Shown: one piece after another, positions 12,497 to 13,599 of the stretch
Numbering within the stretch: position 1 is the first letter of the stretch
How the letters are laid out: the number at the start of each line of letters is the position of its first letter
NCBI GenBank assembly: GCA_900768995.1
Contig: CAAGEZ010000040.1
Span: 1-13,599 of the forward strand
DNA from: Oscillospiraceae bacterium
Lineage (GTDB): Bacteria; Bacillota; Clostridia; Oscillospirales; Ruminococcaceae
Length of the DNA: 13,599 nt
Direction of reading: 5' to 3'
Made by a program: the position numbers and the translations under genes
Notes under the pieces: generated by a model
Seen by the model: only the letters and a program-made list of their open reading frames with translations
The model's database searches: none
What the model was told of the DNA's origin: nothing

Positions 12497-12781
12497 ATGG
12501 AAGACAAGGTAATGAACGAGGTTCTTAATGTTAAGGTTGACGAGGACGTTGCTGAAACAGGACTTGAGGTTATTCGTGAGAAGAACTGCAAAGGAAAGGT
12601 TGGATTAATTATTCTTGGCGTAGCAGCTATTGCCGCAGCAGGTGTGGTTGTTTACAAGAAAGTAATAAAGCCCAGAAAGCAGATCGACGAGACCCCGATT
12701 GTCGGTGATGCAACAGCTTGCACCGAAGACGAAGACGAGAACATTATTGTCGATATGGTGGATGATTCTGAAGAAGAATAA
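12497..12781 (+). CDS. Single-pass membrane protein with acidic tail
   Basis: A 94-residue protein. The ATG at 12497 follows an AAAAGGAG site at normal spacing. An in-frame ATG at 12452 lies in the repeat and is not preferred. The N-terminal 33 residues are soluble and charged, then one helix (about 35-53, VGLIILGVAAIAAAGVVVY), a basic stop (KKVIKPRK), and an acidic tail rich in Asp and Glu. The positive-inside rule would put the KPRK side in the cytoplasm, leaving the N-terminus outside, although the N-terminal side also carries KGK. I do not recognise a named family. It parallels the 55-residue and 75-residue proteins in carrying an acidic end, and is a one-gene unit between repeat copy 7 and a terminator. 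Confidence 0.7.
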   Translation: MEDKVMNEVLNVKVDEDVAETGLEVIREKNCKGKVGLIILGVAAIAAAGVVVYKKVIKPRKQIDETPIVGDATACTEDEDENIIVDMVDDSEEE

Positions 12782-12800
12782 TTTGGAAGCTGATGATGAA

Positions 12801-12840
12801 GAGCTTGTGCTTAATTGCGCAGGCTCTTTGTTTTTATTTT
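12801..12840 (+). terminator. Intrinsic terminator after the 94-residue membrane gene
   Basis: A 10-base-pair stem with two G-T pairs (12801-12810 with 12817-12826) and a 6-base loop, followed by a T-rich tract. The following gene begins about 16 bases after the tract with no separate promoter visible. Confidence 0.8.
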
Positions 12841-12855
12841 ACAGGAGATGAATAT

Positions 12856-13476
12856 ATGGAAGAATACAAGAAAAATTCGCATAATGCAAAAGAACGGCTT
12901 GTGAATGGTATTCCTGAGAATAAGCCTAAAGCTGATACTCCTCGTATCAGAAAAATGGTCGGTCAGAATGATATTGTGAAAAAGTCAGGGTTCCGCAAGT
13001 TGGCTGATGTATTTATCAGCGAAGATATTGGCAATGTCAAATCATATTTGTTTGAAAGTGTGATAGTTCCAACCTTGAAAAATCTCTTTGTTGACTTTGT
13101 TACCAATGGTGCTAATATGCTCGTCAACGGTGAGGCACGCAGTTCCAGAGCAGGCAGTAATTCTCGGGCAAGCTATGATCGGTATTACAGTTCAAATAAA
13201 AGGGACGATGACCGTTCTGTCAGACCAACAAGACGGTGGGGCTTCGAGGATTACATAATTGTTGACCGACGCAAGGCCGAAGATATTCTGAAAGAACTGG
13301 ACGGAATCATTGAAGAATTTCATCAGGTCAGAGTCGCTGACTTAAATGAGATGCTTGGTGTAAGCGGTCCATATACTGAGCAGTATTATGGTTGGACCGA
13401 TATTCGCAGTGCTAAAATCGTACCTGTAAGAGGCGGATACGTTATTGATATGCCTCGTGTACAGGCTTTAAACTAA
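12856..13476 (+). CDS. Phage-type protein of unknown function (RKLADVFISED family)
   Basis: A 206-residue soluble protein. The ATG at 12856 has AGGAG 8 bases upstream; a longer in-frame start at 12793 would translate the terminator and is rejected. Layout: a basic N-terminus (1-45), the block FRKLADVFISEDIGNVKSYLFESVIVPTLKNLFVD, a low-complexity Ser/Arg linker (95-128), then a compact C-terminal domain (WGFEDYIIVDRRKAEDILKELDGIIEEFHQVRVADLNEMLG...YYGWTDIRSAKIVPVRGGYVIDMPR). I recognise this two-part arrangement as a family found repeatedly in gut Clostridia phages and prophages; its function is unknown. The linker and basic head suggest nucleic-acid or protein binding. A clear ribosome binding site just after it points to a further gene. 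Confidence 0.78.
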   Translation: MEEYKKNSHNAKERLVNGIPENKPKADTPRIRKMVGQNDIVKKSGFRKLADVFISEDIGNVKSYLFESVIVPTLKNLFVDFVTNGANMLVNGEARSSRAGSNSRASYDRYYSSNKRDDDRSVRPTRRWGFEDYIIVDRRKAEDILKELDGIIEEFHQVRVADLNEMLGVSGPYTEQYYGWTDIRSAKIVPVRGGYVIDMPRVQALN

Positions 13477-13494
13477 ACATAAAGGAGACCAGCT

Positions 13495-13509
13495 ATGAAA
13501 AGTCAATAG
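13495..13509 (+). other. Four-codon reading frame behind a strong ribosome binding site
   Basis: AAAGGAG (13481-13487) is 7 bases before an ATG that reads M-K-S-Q then stops at TAG. A second short frame at 13540 reads eight codons and stops. Either this is the start of a broken gene, or a translated leader of the next, unseen gene. I see no longer reading frame in the last 120 bases. Confidence 0.4.
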
Positions 13510-13578
13510 AAAAAAGCAAGAATTAACAAATAATTTAAAATGACAAAAAAGCAGTACCTTGGCTGAAAAAAGCAAGAA
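13509..13578 (+). repeat. 14-base direct repeat at the right edge
   Basis: GAAAAAAGCAAGAA occurs at 13509-13522 and again at 13565-13578, 56 bases apart, on the same strand. The unit is purine-rich, so chance is possible. It lies in the short stretch after the last visible gene. Confidence 0.4.
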
Positions 13579-13599
13579 AATTTTTCAAACAAGAGCAAA

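Larger units (their letters stand above)
5530..13599. mobile_element. Integrated phage-like element, left part only
   Basis: A tyrosine recombinase lies at the host boundary. Behind it are an excisionase-like gene and a run of small genes of phage-associated families. The DNA is visibly more AT-rich than the flanking host genes and contains a private intergenic repeat family. No structural, replication or conjugation gene is visible, so it could be a prophage, a satellite or another integrative element. The right end is outside the window. Confidence 0.8.

Overview
The window looks like a Clostridia chromosome, most likely a Ruminococcus-like member of the Oscillospiraceae. Reasons are Gram-positive-style AAGGAGG ribosome binding sites, TTGACA-N17-TATAAT promoters, YtcP/LplB-type sugar permeases, a GH77 enzyme and gut-Firmicute phage protein families. 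It has two parts. Positions 1 to about 5520 are ordinary host genome. From about 5530 to the right edge lies a visibly more AT-rich integrated element whose far end is outside the window.

Host part: a partial methyltransferase-like gene on the minus strand with its own promoter; a two-gene minus-strand operon for an ABC sugar importer membrane complex (319 and 505 residues, the latter with an unusual ~210-residue four-helix N-terminal extension); a 347-base divergent control region with two back-to-back sigma-A-type promoters and two copies of a LacI-like operator; malQ (4-alpha-glucanotransferase) on the plus strand; and a minus-strand SPL-family radical SAM gene. Importer and MalQ together suggest uptake and cytoplasmic processing of alpha-glucan oligosaccharides under a shared regulator. 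No solute-binding protein or ATPase is in the window.

Element part: a zinc-ribbon tyrosine recombinase (minus strand) sits next to the SPL gene start. Divergent from it are a DUF6431-type zinc protein, an excisionase-like protein and a phage-type gene with a sigma-region-4-like C-terminus. A run of eleven small plus-strand genes follows (63 to 266 residues): zinc ribbons, single-helix membrane proteins with acidic tails, two DUF6353-like paralogues and other families I recognise from gut Firmicute phages. No capsid, tail, relaxase or replication gene is visible, so prophage, phage satellite or another integrative element all remain possible.

The most striking signal is a spaced intergenic motif (CGCAG, two bases, TTTACA, seven bases, TTATGRR) present seven times between 8006 and 12456, always on the plus strand. 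It lies at or just after a stop codon, or after a terminator. It alternates with eight intrinsic-terminator-like hairpins, giving units of repeat, gene(s), hairpin. One copy abuts a tRNA-like gene (10473-10545) with perfect acceptor and T arms but an abnormal anticodon arm. This looks like an element-specific promoter, processing or antitermination system.
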